Below, in pieces: positions 32,572-41,245 of a stretch of 64,000 nt of DNA. The stretch spans positions 310,001 to 374,000 of the forward strand of contig CAJTVU010000002.1 of NCBI GenBank assembly GCA_910580235.1, written 5' to 3'. How positions within the stretch are numbered: the first letter of the stretch is position 1; each line of letters starts with the position of its first letter. A program made the position numbers and the translations under genes. The notes under the pieces were generated by a model that was not told where the DNA came from, ran no database searches, and saw only the letters and a list, made by a program, of their open reading frames with translations. Source of the stretch: an uncultured Dorea sp. Lineage in GTDB: Bacteria > Bacillota > Clostridia > Lachnospirales > Lachnospiraceae.

Positions 32572-33693
32572 TTAAGAGCCCAAGTACGTGCCTCCCATCC
32601 CATCGTCGATGCCCTGGTAATCTGTCGGCCTTCTAACGCCTGTCAGATACGTAATCTCATCCGAAATGAACTGTACTGTCTCAGACACCATATAAGGCTC
32701 ATTCGGATAGAGGACCTCATGGATCTGCTCTACATTCTCCGCATGCCCGACAGGCACGACAATGCTCCCAATATTCCCAAACATCATGCTCGTCTTATCA
32801 ACAGGAAACCCTGCGCTGTCTCCCAGCTCATATTTGTTCATATCTGCCGCCAGGCCGATCAGCTCAGAAAGGCTGAAGCTGGTAGACACCTGCGGGAATA
32901 CCGTATCAACGATCTGATTGATCGTACCGATATTCGTGCTCATCGCTTTCTCGAACATCTCCTCGATCACTGCTCTCTGCCGCGTCGTCCTCTTAAAGTC
33001 TCCTCCCTCCAGCTTTCGAAGCCTCGCATATGTGACCGCCTGAGCGCCGTCCAGATTGTACACTCCAGGGCCCTCCAGATAATTACATCTCGCCCCTGCC
33101 GCTTTCGCGGTCTCGGCAAGATAGTCGTTCAACATAGGGACTTCTTCCTCTGTCACCTCGATCTCGACTCCGCCTAACAGGTCGATAGCGTCGACCAAAG
33201 CCTTAAAATCCACTGTCACGTAATCCCGGATATCCAGATCCAGGTTCCTGTTCAGCATATTGATCGCTTCCTCCGGGCCGCCGACAAAATAAGCGCTGTT
33301 GGCCTTATCATAAGTCTTATCTTCTTGCTGGAGCAATGTGTCCCGATAGACCGAGACCATACGGATCTCCCCCGTGTCGTGATTGATCGAAGCGACGATG
33401 ATCGTGTCTGCGTGCGTGCCTTCTTCGAGCTGCCCTTCTCTGGAGTCTCCTCCAAACAAAGCCACTGTCGTATAGCCTTCCCTTTTGACGCCCTCATTAA
33501 TCTGGATATCTTCCTCATTTATCGACACCGTCTGGAACTTATTGTACTTTGCCATCACATACACGGTCCCCATCAGCAAGCTAAGTATAAGCACCTCAAA
33601 CACTAAGATAAAGACACGCCTCCGGCGCCTGCGCTTTTTCCTCGCTCTGACAGCCTGGGCGGCCTTTAGCTTCTTCTGGTTATTATTTGCCAT
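32572..33693 (-). CDS. LCP family glycopolymer ligase (first of three)
   Basis: LytR-CpsA-Psr enzymes transfer undecaprenyl-linked glycopolymers to peptidoglycan. This 373-residue protein has a basic cytoplasmic N-terminus with KKRRRRRRV, one transmembrane helix at about residues 27-48, and the LCP catalytic domain with VALFGGDSREGQLEEGTHAD, VSVYRDTLLQ, KALVDAIDLLGGVEIEV, AVTYARLRKLEGGDFKRTTR and QRAVIEEMFEKA. The arginines in SVYRD and the RxxxxDxxRxxR pattern are the pyrophosphate-binding residues. I start it at the ATG at 33693 (MANNNQKK), behind GAGGACGG. It has its own promoter but lies at the end of the polysaccharide locus. Confidence 0.93.
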   Translation of the reverse strand: MANNNQKKLKAAQAVRARKKRRRRRRVFILVFEVLILSLLMGTVYVMAKYNKFQTVSINEEDIQINEGVKREGYTTVALFGGDSREGQLEEGTHADTIIVASINHDTGEIRMVSVYRDTLLQQEDKTYDKANSAYFVGGPEEAINMLNRNLDLDIRDYVTVDFKALVDAIDLLGGVEIEVTEEEVPMLNDYLAETAKAAGARCNYLEGPGVYNLDGAQAVTYARLRKLEGGDFKRTTRQRAVIEEMFEKAMSTNIGTINQIVDTVFPQVSTSFSLSELIGLAADMNKYELGDSAGFPVDKTSMMFGNIGSIVVPVGHAENVEQIHEVLYPNEPYMVSETVQFISDEITYLTGVRRPTDYQGIDDGMGGTYLGS

Positions 33694-33755
33694 AATCCGT
33701 CCTCTTCCTCTATGATACGATTGTATGCCCTTGTACACTGAGGGTATCTTGGGAT

Positions 33756-33784
33756 ATTGTAACAAATTCTTAATAATTTGTAAA
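33756..33784 (-). promoter_or_regulatory. Promoter of the LCP gene at 32572
   Basis: TTTACA (33779-33784) and TACAAT (33756-33761) are 17 bases apart on the minus strand, just upstream of the GTACACTGAGGG stretch. Confidence 0.65.
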
Positions 33785-33824
33785 CCTTTCTTATCATATC
33801 ATGGCATATTATGGCTGAAACAGG

Positions 33825-33851
33825 TATGCCCCTGTCAGAAGCAGGGGCATA
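33825..33851 (-). terminator. Hairpin after the LCP gene at 33860
   Basis: Perfect 10-bp stem TATGCCCCTG/CAGGGGCATA with a 7-base loop, just after the LCP stop codon. It lacks a clear T-run on the minus strand, so it may be a weak terminator or transcript-end stabiliser. Confidence 0.55.
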
Positions 33852-33859
33852 TATTTACA

Positions 33860-35227
33860 TTATTCAGAAGCCTCCCCTTCCTCTCCCTGCTCTGTCCCGT
33901 CCTGTCCTGTCTCTTGCGTACCATTTCCCCCTGGATTCTCTCCTACTATCCCATCGTCCGTCTCTCCTGGGGCATCGTTCCCTGTGCCCGGCGCTTCCGT
34001 GCCTTCTGCGCCCCAGCTGTTATCGTCTCCGGCCCCAGCATTGCTTCCAGTCCCGTTATCGCCTCCAGTATAATCCATTCCTTCCTTTGGATCGGCCTCA
34101 TATATCTGTGTGCTGAGCTCCTGATCGCTGGACACATTCTGTTTCCCCACGCGGACGATAATATTACCGCTGATCCGCCTTACTGTCGACGAAGGCGAGT
34201 AATCAGACGCCCCAAAGAGGAACTGGTGCAGCTGCCTTACATTATCCTCCAAATCTACTGGTATTACTATGCTCCCAACTTCTGCTATCGTGTCTGTCGT
34301 CTTATCGATCGGGAATCCTGTATTCTCTCCCAGCTTATAGTCTGCAAAATACCTTGCATACTTCAAGATCTCCGTCACGCTGAAGCTGGTAGATACTTTG
34401 GGGAACACTATATCAATGATCTTATTTATAGTAGACAGATCTGACATCTGCACTTTTTCAACAATCTTCTGGATAACGACCCTCTGGCGCTCAGTCCTTG
34501 TAAAGTCTCCGCCCGCTGTAGAACGGATCCTGGCATATGTCGTCGCCTGCACTCCGTCTAAATGCTGCATTCCCGGCGCCTCAATATAATTTGCCTGCTT
34601 TTCCGCTACTTTTGCCGTCTCAGCTATATACTTATTCATAGGATCGACTTCTTCCGGCAGCACGTTGATATCTATCCCGCCAAGAAGATCTATCGCCCCT
34701 GCAATGGCGGCGAAGTCAACGGTCACATAGTCCTGTATGTCCAGATCCAGGTTCATATTCAGCATATTGATGGCCATCTTCGCCCCGCCATAGCTGTAGG
34801 CTGCATTACATTTCTGCAGCGTCCCCTCTGACAGATCCAATAAAGTGTCCCTGTATACGGACGCCATCCGGACCTCTTTTGTCTCTTTGTTCAGGCTGGC
34901 GATAATAATACAGTCTGTCCGTGTCCCTTCTGCCAGGTCGCCGTCTCTGGAATCTACGCCAAATAACGCTACATTCAGATAGCCGGTCCCCAGGTCTTCC
35001 AGCTTCTCCTCTATCTCTGCATTGATGACAATGTCTTCCCGGGGGATATCCTCCTGCTCTATCTTTCCTAATTTCGCAGCCACGAATAATACGCCTGTCG
35101 TAAGAAAGCATAGAAATACTCCCACAAAACAGACAGCGATCTTCGCTCCCACGCTCAGAGAGCCGAACCAGCCGCGCCTTCTCCTGCCTCTGCGCCTTCC
35201 CCTTCTCACACGTTGTCTTCTATCCAT
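33860..35227 (-). CDS. LCP family glycopolymer ligase (second), acidic C-terminal tail
   Basis: A 455-residue LCP protein with a very basic N-terminus (RRGRRRGRRRRGW), a transmembrane segment at about residues 31-53 and the LCP domain with VALFGVDSRDGDLAEGTRTD, ASVYRDTLLDL, AAIAGAIDLLGGIDI and TYARIRSTAGGDFTRTERQR. The last 90 residues are Gly-, Asn- and Glu-rich (GGDNGTGSNAGAGDDNSWG), low complexity and probably exposed. The ATG at 35227 lies 8 bases after GAGGAG and just after the Wzy stop. Closely related to the LCP gene at 32572; both probably attach the locus product. The tail is unlike that of its paralogue. Confidence 0.92.
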   Translation of the reverse strand: MDRRQRVRRGRRRGRRRRGWFGSLSVGAKIAVCFVGVFLCFLTTGVLFVAAKLGKIEQEDIPREDIVINAEIEEKLEDLGTGYLNVALFGVDSRDGDLAEGTRTDCIIIASLNKETKEVRMASVYRDTLLDLSEGTLQKCNAAYSYGGAKMAINMLNMNLDLDIQDYVTVDFAAIAGAIDLLGGIDINVLPEEVDPMNKYIAETAKVAEKQANYIEAPGMQHLDGVQATTYARIRSTAGGDFTRTERQRVVIQKIVEKVQMSDLSTINKIIDIVFPKVSTSFSVTEILKYARYFADYKLGENTGFPIDKTTDTIAEVGSIVIPVDLEDNVRQLHQFLFGASDYSPSSTVRRISGNIIVRVGKQNVSSDQELSTQIYEADPKEGMDYTGGDNGTGSNAGAGDDNSWGAEGTEAPGTGNDAPGETDDGIVGENPGGNGTQETGQDGTEQGEEGEASE

Positions 35228-35228
35228 C

Positions 35229-36749
35229 CTATCGCTCCTCTTTGCTCTCATGATATAGCTGCGCCAACATGTAGCTCCAAATAATCACCGGAAAGAAATA
35301 ACCGATCAGATGCCCCGCCATTAAGGCTCCTCCGGCTCCGGCACACACGCCCAGCCCCAGCGTGCATGTGTAAAGATTTATCTTCTCTTTAAATGTCTTT
35401 AAAATATTGAAGACAGCCAGCAGGAACACCAGCGCGAAGGGGCTTAACAATAATACGGCTCCGACGCTTCCGAACCATGCGGCCTGCGCCATGATATCTC
35501 TTTCCATATACGGGAAGTTCGTAGTATAGCCAATTCCCCAATACCGATCCCCTGGATTATCATTCAGCTTCAGTACCTGCTCATATATCTCCACCTTAAA
35601 ATCGCGGAAATTCACTTGCTTCTTGTTCGGGTTGCTAATGACGGCCAGCCAGAACTGCGGATGCTGATCGACCGGGAACAGCTTTACGAATTCTTCCTGT
35701 ATACCATATATGTAATAGTACTTATTTAAGAATTTCGAGAAGCCTTCCGTATCCAATTCTCCTTCTGCGAACAGCTCCAGCTCTTCTTCTAAATCTTCTT
35801 CTTCCTCACTTCGCATATAGCTCATCCCCTGAAGGCTGATCATCATCTTCACCGGAGAATTGTTAAGAAGGAGCACGCCGCCGCCTAATATAAGCGCCAG
35901 AAGCAGTATTGCTTTTATATTTTCTTTCAGCTGCTTCTTAATAAGCCCAAAAATAAGAAGCAGGACGATCATAATCCCTATTACGAGCAGACTGCCCAAA
36001 GCAGCTGTCTTTGTAGCCACCATGATCATTGCGACTGCCTGCACGGCAACGCACGCATACCCCCTCTTCTTTTTGAAGGCTGCTGCATAATAGACGACCA
36101 CCGGGAACAAGATCAACAAGATCAGCCCAATCTGATTGCCAGAATAAAACCATCCCTTTGATGTAATCAGATTGAGATCTTTCGGCGGCGATTTCGTAAA
36201 CCATTCTATAATATTCTGTCTGATATGCTCATTCTCTTCCAGATAAGACGCGTAAGAGATATAAGAGACTTTGAAGATGTTCGTCACTACGATCACGCTG
36301 CTGATAAAGGCGCTTGTACTAACCGCAGTCTTAACAAAACGTTCCTCTTCCGTCTTTATATAGACCATCATATATAAGAGCATGACCGGAAGAACGTATG
36401 CTCTTAATATGACATACAGCTCTACTACGACGTTGACTGCCGTCCCTGAGATAATGCTTGTATCAAATTTTAATATATTCAGGCAGTGCAGGCACAGGTA
36501 TGCTCCCAGAAGAACAGCATATACGCCTGCCAGAGCGAATGTCTTCCACCTCTTCTGGTTAAAGATAAAGAGAATGCCGAGATAGCCTATGAACAGGATA
36601 TTAATCAGCTCGACTAAGGAGATGCCCGCGATCTCTATGCCATTCCCCACAAAAAGCCTGTATATATCAATGAGCGGCTGCAGAAAGACTAAAAGCGCGA
36701 ATTGCCTGCTCAACGCATTATCATTGTATAATTTTTGCCACATATACAT
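35229..36749 (-). CDS. O-antigen ligase/polymerase-type membrane protein (Wzy/WaaL-like)
   Basis: A 506-residue protein with about ten to twelve transmembrane helices and one large loop at about residues 320-420 (EEELELFAEGELDTEGFSK and following), as expected for Wzy polymerases or WaaL ligases, which share the Wzy_C motif. The segment ILGGGVLLLNNSP is followed by the loop. It lies between Wzx-like and LCP genes, which favours a polymerase role in a Wzx/Wzy pathway over a lipid-A ligase role, since no lipid A is expected here. The family has low sequence conservation, so substrate cannot be read. Confidence 0.85.
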   Translation of the reverse strand: MYMWQKLYNDNALSRQFALLVFLQPLIDIYRLFVGNGIEIAGISLVELINILFIGYLGILFIFNQKRWKTFALAGVYAVLLGAYLCLHCLNILKFDTSIISGTAVNVVVELYVILRAYVLPVMLLYMMVYIKTEEERFVKTAVSTSAFISSVIVVTNIFKVSYISYASYLEENEHIRQNIIEWFTKSPPKDLNLITSKGWFYSGNQIGLILLILFPVVVYYAAAFKKKRGYACVAVQAVAMIMVATKTAALGSLLVIGIMIVLLLIFGLIKKQLKENIKAILLLALILGGGVLLLNNSPVKMMISLQGMSYMRSEEEEDLEEELELFAEGELDTEGFSKFLNKYYYIYGIQEEFVKLFPVDQHPQFWLAVISNPNKKQVNFRDFKVEIYEQVLKLNDNPGDRYWGIGYTTNFPYMERDIMAQAAWFGSVGAVLLLSPFALVFLLAVFNILKTFKEKINLYTCTLGLGVCAGAGGALMAGHLIGYFFPVIIWSYMLAQLYHESKEER

Positions 36750-36760
36750 TTCCCCTGTCC

Positions 36761-38215
36761 TTATCTTCTTCTCAATTTAAATTTCCCCATTGCCTTGTCC
36801 ATGATCAGTCCCATCGTCTCATTCTTACTTACGATCATAATGCCAAAATACAGCCCCGCCCCTGCCGTCGTCTCAAACAGCAGTTTTAATGGAACAGCCG
36901 CATCTATAGTTCCAATCAGTAAGACGACAGCGAACATAATGCCTGACGCCAGCAGTGGGATCCCATTATCTTTTACGATCAGACCTGGCTTTAAATATTC
37001 TTTTGCTTTTCCAAACGAAATGAAAAAAACGACGCATTCTGCCAACAGCGAAGAAATACAGGCGCCTGTTATCCCAATCCGCGGGATCGAGAACAAGTTC
37101 ACCGCCACGTTCACTAGAGCCCCTGTCGTCGTAGCAATAGCATACTCTTTCTCTTTTCCTACAGAGATCAACAGCTGCACTCCCAGCACGCTATTTAGCG
37201 ACATCGTCAGCACAAGGGGCCCCAGAAGCTGCAGCACTGGTATCACGCCCAAGTATTCAGGCCCAAGAAAAAACGGGACAAAATCCTTGGCTGTCCCTAT
37301 AATACCAAACATTATCGGCAATGCCAAGAACAAAGTAAAATTCATAGATCTGCGGATATAGTATTTTATCTCCTCTTCTTCATTTGCCGCGTTCAGATTC
37401 GCGATCCTGGCCAGCATTACATATCCGATCGACTGCAGGATAGCGGTAATCGCACGGATGAGCCTCTGCGCCTGGTCATAGATCCCTACGTTATCCGTGT
37501 CCCCCGTGATCCATTTCAGCATAGACCGGTCGAGCAGCGCATACACATAATTTGTTATCTGCGGGATGAACAAAGTGACGCTCCCTTTTATATGGCCTGC
37601 AAATGTAAAGCGCCGCCCGGGAGGCAGCTTTGCGAGATATTCTTTCAAGTAAAGCCACATAGCCGCATTGCCTGCAAAGGCGCTGCCCACGATGAGGAAG
37701 ACATACAAGGGCAGATCGGACGGCTCTTTTATAAAAAGAAACAGGCATACCACATAAACAGCTTTCACTGCCATATTCCTTATCGTGACCCGCTTAAAAT
37801 CTTCTACCCCTTGAAAGAACCATGAGATATCAATAGCGGTCGCTACAATATTGATCGTCTGGATCCGGTACAGATAAGCATATTCATTATCCACACATAA
37901 AACGGCGATATAGACGATCAGCGTCGCCCCTAACAATGCAAAGCGCAGCAGCACGATCTCCCAGAACATCCGGGTCATCCCGGCCTGGTCGTCCCGCTCA
38001 TACGCGATCTTCCTTGTCCCGTACATGGCCGTCCCCACAGCCCCGAACAGCATAAAGTACGTGACGATCCCCTCCGTATAAGAATGGATCCCGTTCGCAT
38101 GAAGCCCCAGCGCCCTTGCTGTGTACGGTGTGGTGAGTATGGGCAGCGCTGTCACCAGGATCTGGTACAGCATATTGTATATAAAATTCTCTACAATTGA
38201 TCTTTTTACTTTCAT
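36761..38215 (-). CDS. Polysaccharide flippase (Wzx/MATE-like)
   Basis: A 484-residue protein with about 12-14 transmembrane helices and the MVF/MATE-like N-terminus KRSIVENFIYNMLYQIL, the VPILTTPYTARALGLH motif (here LPILTTPYTARALG) and a second half with VINSVLGVQLLIS-like segments. Such flippases translocate undecaprenyl-linked oligosaccharide repeats. I start it at the ATG at 38215, overlapping the end of wecB by a few bases; a GTG four codons upstream is possible. No strong ribosome site precedes it, so coupling to wecB is likely. Confidence 0.9.
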   Translation of the reverse strand: MKVKRSIVENFIYNMLYQILVTALPILTTPYTARALGLHANGIHSYTEGIVTYFMLFGAVGTAMYGTRKIAYERDDQAGMTRMFWEIVLLRFALLGATLIVYIAVLCVDNEYAYLYRIQTINIVATAIDISWFFQGVEDFKRVTIRNMAVKAVYVVCLFLFIKEPSDLPLYVFLIVGSAFAGNAAMWLYLKEYLAKLPPGRRFTFAGHIKGSVTLFIPQITNYVYALLDRSMLKWITGDTDNVGIYDQAQRLIRAITAILQSIGYVMLARIANLNAANEEEEIKYYIRRSMNFTLFLALPIMFGIIGTAKDFVPFFLGPEYLGVIPVLQLLGPLVLTMSLNSVLGVQLLISVGKEKEYAIATTTGALVNVAVNLFSIPRIGITGACISSLLAECVVFFISFGKAKEYLKPGLIVKDNGIPLLASGIMFAVVLLIGTIDAAVPLKLLFETTAGAGLYFGIMIVSKNETMGLIMDKAMGKFKLRRR

Positions 38216-38216
38216 A

Positions 38217-39326
38217 CTACTTTTCACTATATCTTCTTACAATCTCGTCCACAATACGCTTGCTTGCCTTCCCGTCGCCATATGGATTCGACGCGCGGCT
38301 CATCTTTTCGTACTCTTCCTCGTTCTCTAAAAGCTCTTTCACCATGCCGTAGAGTACTTTCTCATCCGTACCTGCGAGCTTCAGCGTCCCGGCTTCGACT
38401 CCTTCCGGGCGCTCCGTCGTGTCGCGAAGGACGATCACCGGCTTGCCAAGAGACGGCGCTTCCTCCTGGATCCCGCCGCTGTCCGTCAAGATCAGATAAG
38501 ACTTGTTCAAGATGTTGTGAAAATCGATCACATCTAACGGCTGTATCAGCTTCACCCGGTTACAATCCTCAAAGACCTCTTTTGCCGTACTCGCCACCAC
38601 TGGATTTAAATGCACGGGATAGACGACTTTTACATCGGGATATTCGTCGACGATCCGACGGATCGCCCGGAACATCTGCCGCATAGGCTCTCCCAGGTTC
38701 TCTCTGCGGTGGGCTGTCAGCACGAGCAGGCGGCTGTCCGCCCCCCATTCCGTCACTTCGTGCCGATAATCTTCCCGGACAGTCGTCTGGAGAGCATCGA
38801 TGGCTGTATTGCCGGTAACGATAATGCCGCTCTCCTTCTTCCCCTCTCTTAGAAGATTCTCCTTACTTCTTTCTGTCGGCGCAAAATGCAGATCCGCAAT
38901 ATTCCCGACAAATTGTCGGTTCAGCTCTTCCGGGAAAGGCGAATACTTATTATATGTCCTGAGGCCTGCTTCCACATGCCCCACGTCCGTCTCATTGTAA
39001 AAGGCCGCCAGCGCGGCTGAAAATGTCGTTGATGTGTCTCCGTGGACAAGTACGATGTCCGGCTCCGCCTCCTTGATGACCTCTTCCATCCCTTTTAAGA
39101 CTCTGGCCGTAATATCTGAAAGCGTCTGCCCTGCTTTCATAATATTCAGATCGTAGTCCGGCGTAATCCCAAATATGTCCAATACCTGATCCAGCATCTG
39201 TCGGTGCTGTGCCGTCACGCACACGATCGTCTCAATCTCTTCCCGTCTTTTTAGCTCCTTCACTACCGGCGCCATCTTGATCGTCTCCGGCCTCGTCCCA
39301 AATACCGTCATCACTTTAATCTTCAT
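38217..39326 (-). CDS. wecB: UDP-N-acetylglucosamine 2-epimerase (non-hydrolysing)
   Basis: Interconverts UDP-GlcNAc and UDP-ManNAc. The 369-residue protein has the GT-B fold with VMTVFGTRPETIKMAPVVKEL at the start, TAQHRQMLDQVLDIFGI, LVHGDTSTTFSAALAAFY, VGHVEAGLRT, FAPTERSKENLLREG, AHRRENLGEP and the C-terminal motif LTDSGGIQEEAPSLGKPVIVLRDTTERPEG. Catalytic acid residues are present. It precedes TagA-type gene, which needs UDP-ManNAc, by overlap of 11 bases. Confidence 0.95.
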   Translation of the reverse strand: MKIKVMTVFGTRPETIKMAPVVKELKRREEIETIVCVTAQHRQMLDQVLDIFGITPDYDLNIMKAGQTLSDITARVLKGMEEVIKEAEPDIVLVHGDTSTTFSAALAAFYNETDVGHVEAGLRTYNKYSPFPEELNRQFVGNIADLHFAPTERSKENLLREGKKESGIIVTGNTAIDALQTTVREDYRHEVTEWGADSRLLVLTAHRRENLGEPMRQMFRAIRRIVDEYPDVKVVYPVHLNPVVASTAKEVFEDCNRVKLIQPLDVIDFHNILNKSYLILTDSGGIQEEAPSLGKPVIVLRDTTERPEGVEAGTLKLAGTDEKVLYGMVKELLENEEEYEKMSRASNPYGDGKASKRIVDEIVRRYSEK

Positions 39327-40047
39327 GTCCTGTCCCTCTCTGCAGCAAGCGTACCTTCTTTATGAATCTGACGTTGCTCTTATAAAACCTGCCTATCCTC
39401 TTAGGCTCCGACACGATCCTGTACAGCCATTCCATATTGCATTTTATAAAGATCCGGGGCGCCCGCTTCTTCATACCGCTTAAGACGTCAAAGCTCCCGC
39501 CCACTCCCAGGAAGATCCCCTTGGAGGCTCTTTCATAATATTTATCGATCAGAAGCTCCTGATGAGGGATCCCAAGAGCCACCAGTATAACGTCCGGCTC
39601 CTTCTTAACGATCTCTTCCATCGCCCGCTCCTTCTCCTGTACATAGCCGTCTGTGTAGCCCAGGATCTCTATGTTCGGGTATGTGCCTTTTATTTTCTTC
39701 AAAAGCGCCTGCCCTACTTCCTCCCTCGCGCCGAACAGGTAAAGCCTTTTGCTTTTATTGTCCAGCAGCCTTAGTAGATCCTGGCAGAGCTCTACGCCTG
39801 TTATCCTGTCCTTTAGCGGTATACCAAGCATATTCGCCGCCTTCACTACCCCGATCCCATCCGGAACGATCGTCGTATGATCTGCCCGCAAGATCGAGTC
39901 GAATGCAGGATTGCTATCCCCGATCATGAACGTCTCCGGATTCGCGGTGACGATGAATTCTTTCTTCTCTCTGTCCAGGCTCTCTGAGATCTTCTGTACA
40001 AATTCTTTATACGTGCCCTTGTATATCTTATCAAAATATGCTTTCAT
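39316..40047 (-). CDS. WecG/TagA/CpsF family glycosyltransferase
   Basis: A 243-residue GT26 enzyme. Motifs of the family are VTANPETFMIGD, ADHTTIVPDGIGVVKAANMLG, RITGVELCQDLL, YLFGAREEVGQALLKKIKGTYP and GVGGSFDVLSG, with catalytic aspartate and ATANPE region present. TagA transfers ManNAc onto lipid-linked GlcNAc; its position beside wecB supports ManNAc as donor. The acceptor could be another amino sugar. The ATG is preceded by AAGGAAGG. Substrate is inference from neighbours. Confidence 0.9.
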   Translation of the reverse strand: MKAYFDKIYKGTYKEFVQKISESLDREKKEFIVTANPETFMIGDSNPAFDSILRADHTTIVPDGIGVVKAANMLGIPLKDRITGVELCQDLLRLLDNKSKRLYLFGAREEVGQALLKKIKGTYPNIEILGYTDGYVQEKERAMEEIVKKEPDVILVALGIPHQELLIDKYYERASKGIFLGVGGSFDVLSGMKKRAPRIFIKCNMEWLYRIVSEPKRIGRFYKSNVRFIKKVRLLQRGTGHED

Positions 40048-40096
40048 GCTTCCTTCCTTCTACATCCACTTTCCCCTTGTACACTGAGAGCCGCTG

Positions 40097-41239
40097 CTAT
40101 ATCTTCGCAATAAACTGTTCCAGCGTCTGCCCGTCTGTCATGCGGATCCTGGGCAGTATATAGGGATTCATGCCCGGGTAGCTCTTCCCGTTCTCCGTCG
40201 TCACCGCGCACAGAAGGCCGGCTGTCTGTAACGCGCCGATCTTCTCTTCTGTGTAGTCCCCGAACGGATAGGCGAATGCATTGCCGTTCCCGCACATCTG
40301 TATCGATTGCCACAGATCGCTTACGATCTCTTCGTCCGACAGCGCGGTGTAGATCCCTCCATGTCCGATCGTGCCCCCGCCTTCGTGCATATAGTGGGAA
40401 TGGGTCTCAAAATTCACATAGTCGCTCCTGTATGCTTCCAGCGCCTCTGCGCTCTCCCAATATCCCGTTATCACAAAGCACGTCACCGGGACCTGGTACT
40501 TCTCAAAGATCGGAACGCCCAGCTCTATCATCCTCGGATCGTCGTCAAAGCACAGCACAATGCTGTTCTCCGGCAGCAGAAGCTTCCCATCCACATAATC
40601 TCTCACTTCCGGCCACGTCGGGAAATAATAATCGCTCTCTTTCAGATATTTTATTTCTTCCTCCAATGTATCTGTCGCTATGAAGTTTGCGTTCAAGTTG
40701 TCCGGTGGGCTTGCCTTGTCATAGACATAATGGTACATGCAGATCGGAAGCCCGCTCGTCTCATACTGAGTATTCGGTAAGACTTCTATCTCTCTTGCCG
40801 CTTTTGCCTCCCTGCCTTTGGCGTCCTCTACTGTGTAGACGATCTGCTGGGCCCCCGCGCGGTTAAGCCCGCTTAAGTCCACCTGTACCTGATCCGTCAG
40901 GTCTGTTCCGTCTTTATCTTTGGCAGTAAACCCCGGCTCGATATATTCTTCGCCCAGAGTAATCTGCTCTGTTGTACTTGCCTCCAGCGTGATAACAGCG
41001 CTGCTATCGCTCTCTTCTGTAATCTGAGCGTCTTTTCCCGCGCTCTTATCTTTCCCGACGTCTTTTCCATCCGCATGGAGGATAAGCGGCGCCGCCTTAA
41101 CGAACGCTATAATGAGAAGGACGGACAATAGCAGGATCTCTCCTGCGAAGATCCTTCTCTGCCTCCGCCTGCGCCTGTTGCCCGTTCTCCTCTTATGCTC
41201 TTTTATCCGCCGTCCGTCGCCTCTGCCATTCATATCCAT
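40097..41239 (-). CDS. Membrane-anchored polysaccharide deacetylase with bacterial Ig-like domain
   Basis: A 380-residue protein. Basic N-terminus, one transmembrane segment at about residues 31-50, a DUF5011/Ig-like domain at about 85-150 (ITLGEEYIEPGFTAKDKDG) and a NodB-type deacetylase domain at about 165-380. NodB motifs: the metal-binding aspartates in IVLCFDDDP, the metal-binding histidines in THSHYMH and the YPFGDYTEE motif. It should remove N-acetyl or O-acetyl groups from a surface glycan. It has no lipobox. Two ATGs lie two codons apart; I keep the first. The polysaccharide locus around it suggests the target is its own product, or peptidoglycan. Confidence 0.9.
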   Translation of the reverse strand: MDMNGRGDGRRIKEHKRRTGNRRRRRQRRIFAGEILLLSVLLIIAFVKAAPLILHADGKDVGKDKSAGKDAQITEESDSSAVITLEASTTEQITLGEEYIEPGFTAKDKDGTDLTDQVQVDLSGLNRAGAQQIVYTVEDAKGREAKAAREIEVLPNTQYETSGLPICMYHYVYDKASPPDNLNANFIATDTLEEEIKYLKESDYYFPTWPEVRDYVDGKLLLPENSIVLCFDDDPRMIELGVPIFEKYQVPVTCFVITGYWESAEALEAYRSDYVNFETHSHYMHEGGGTIGHGGIYTALSDEEIVSDLWQSIQMCGNGNAFAYPFGDYTEEKIGALQTAGLLCAVTTENGKSYPGMNPYILPRIRMTDGQTLEQFIAKI

Positions 41240-41245
41240 CTGATC

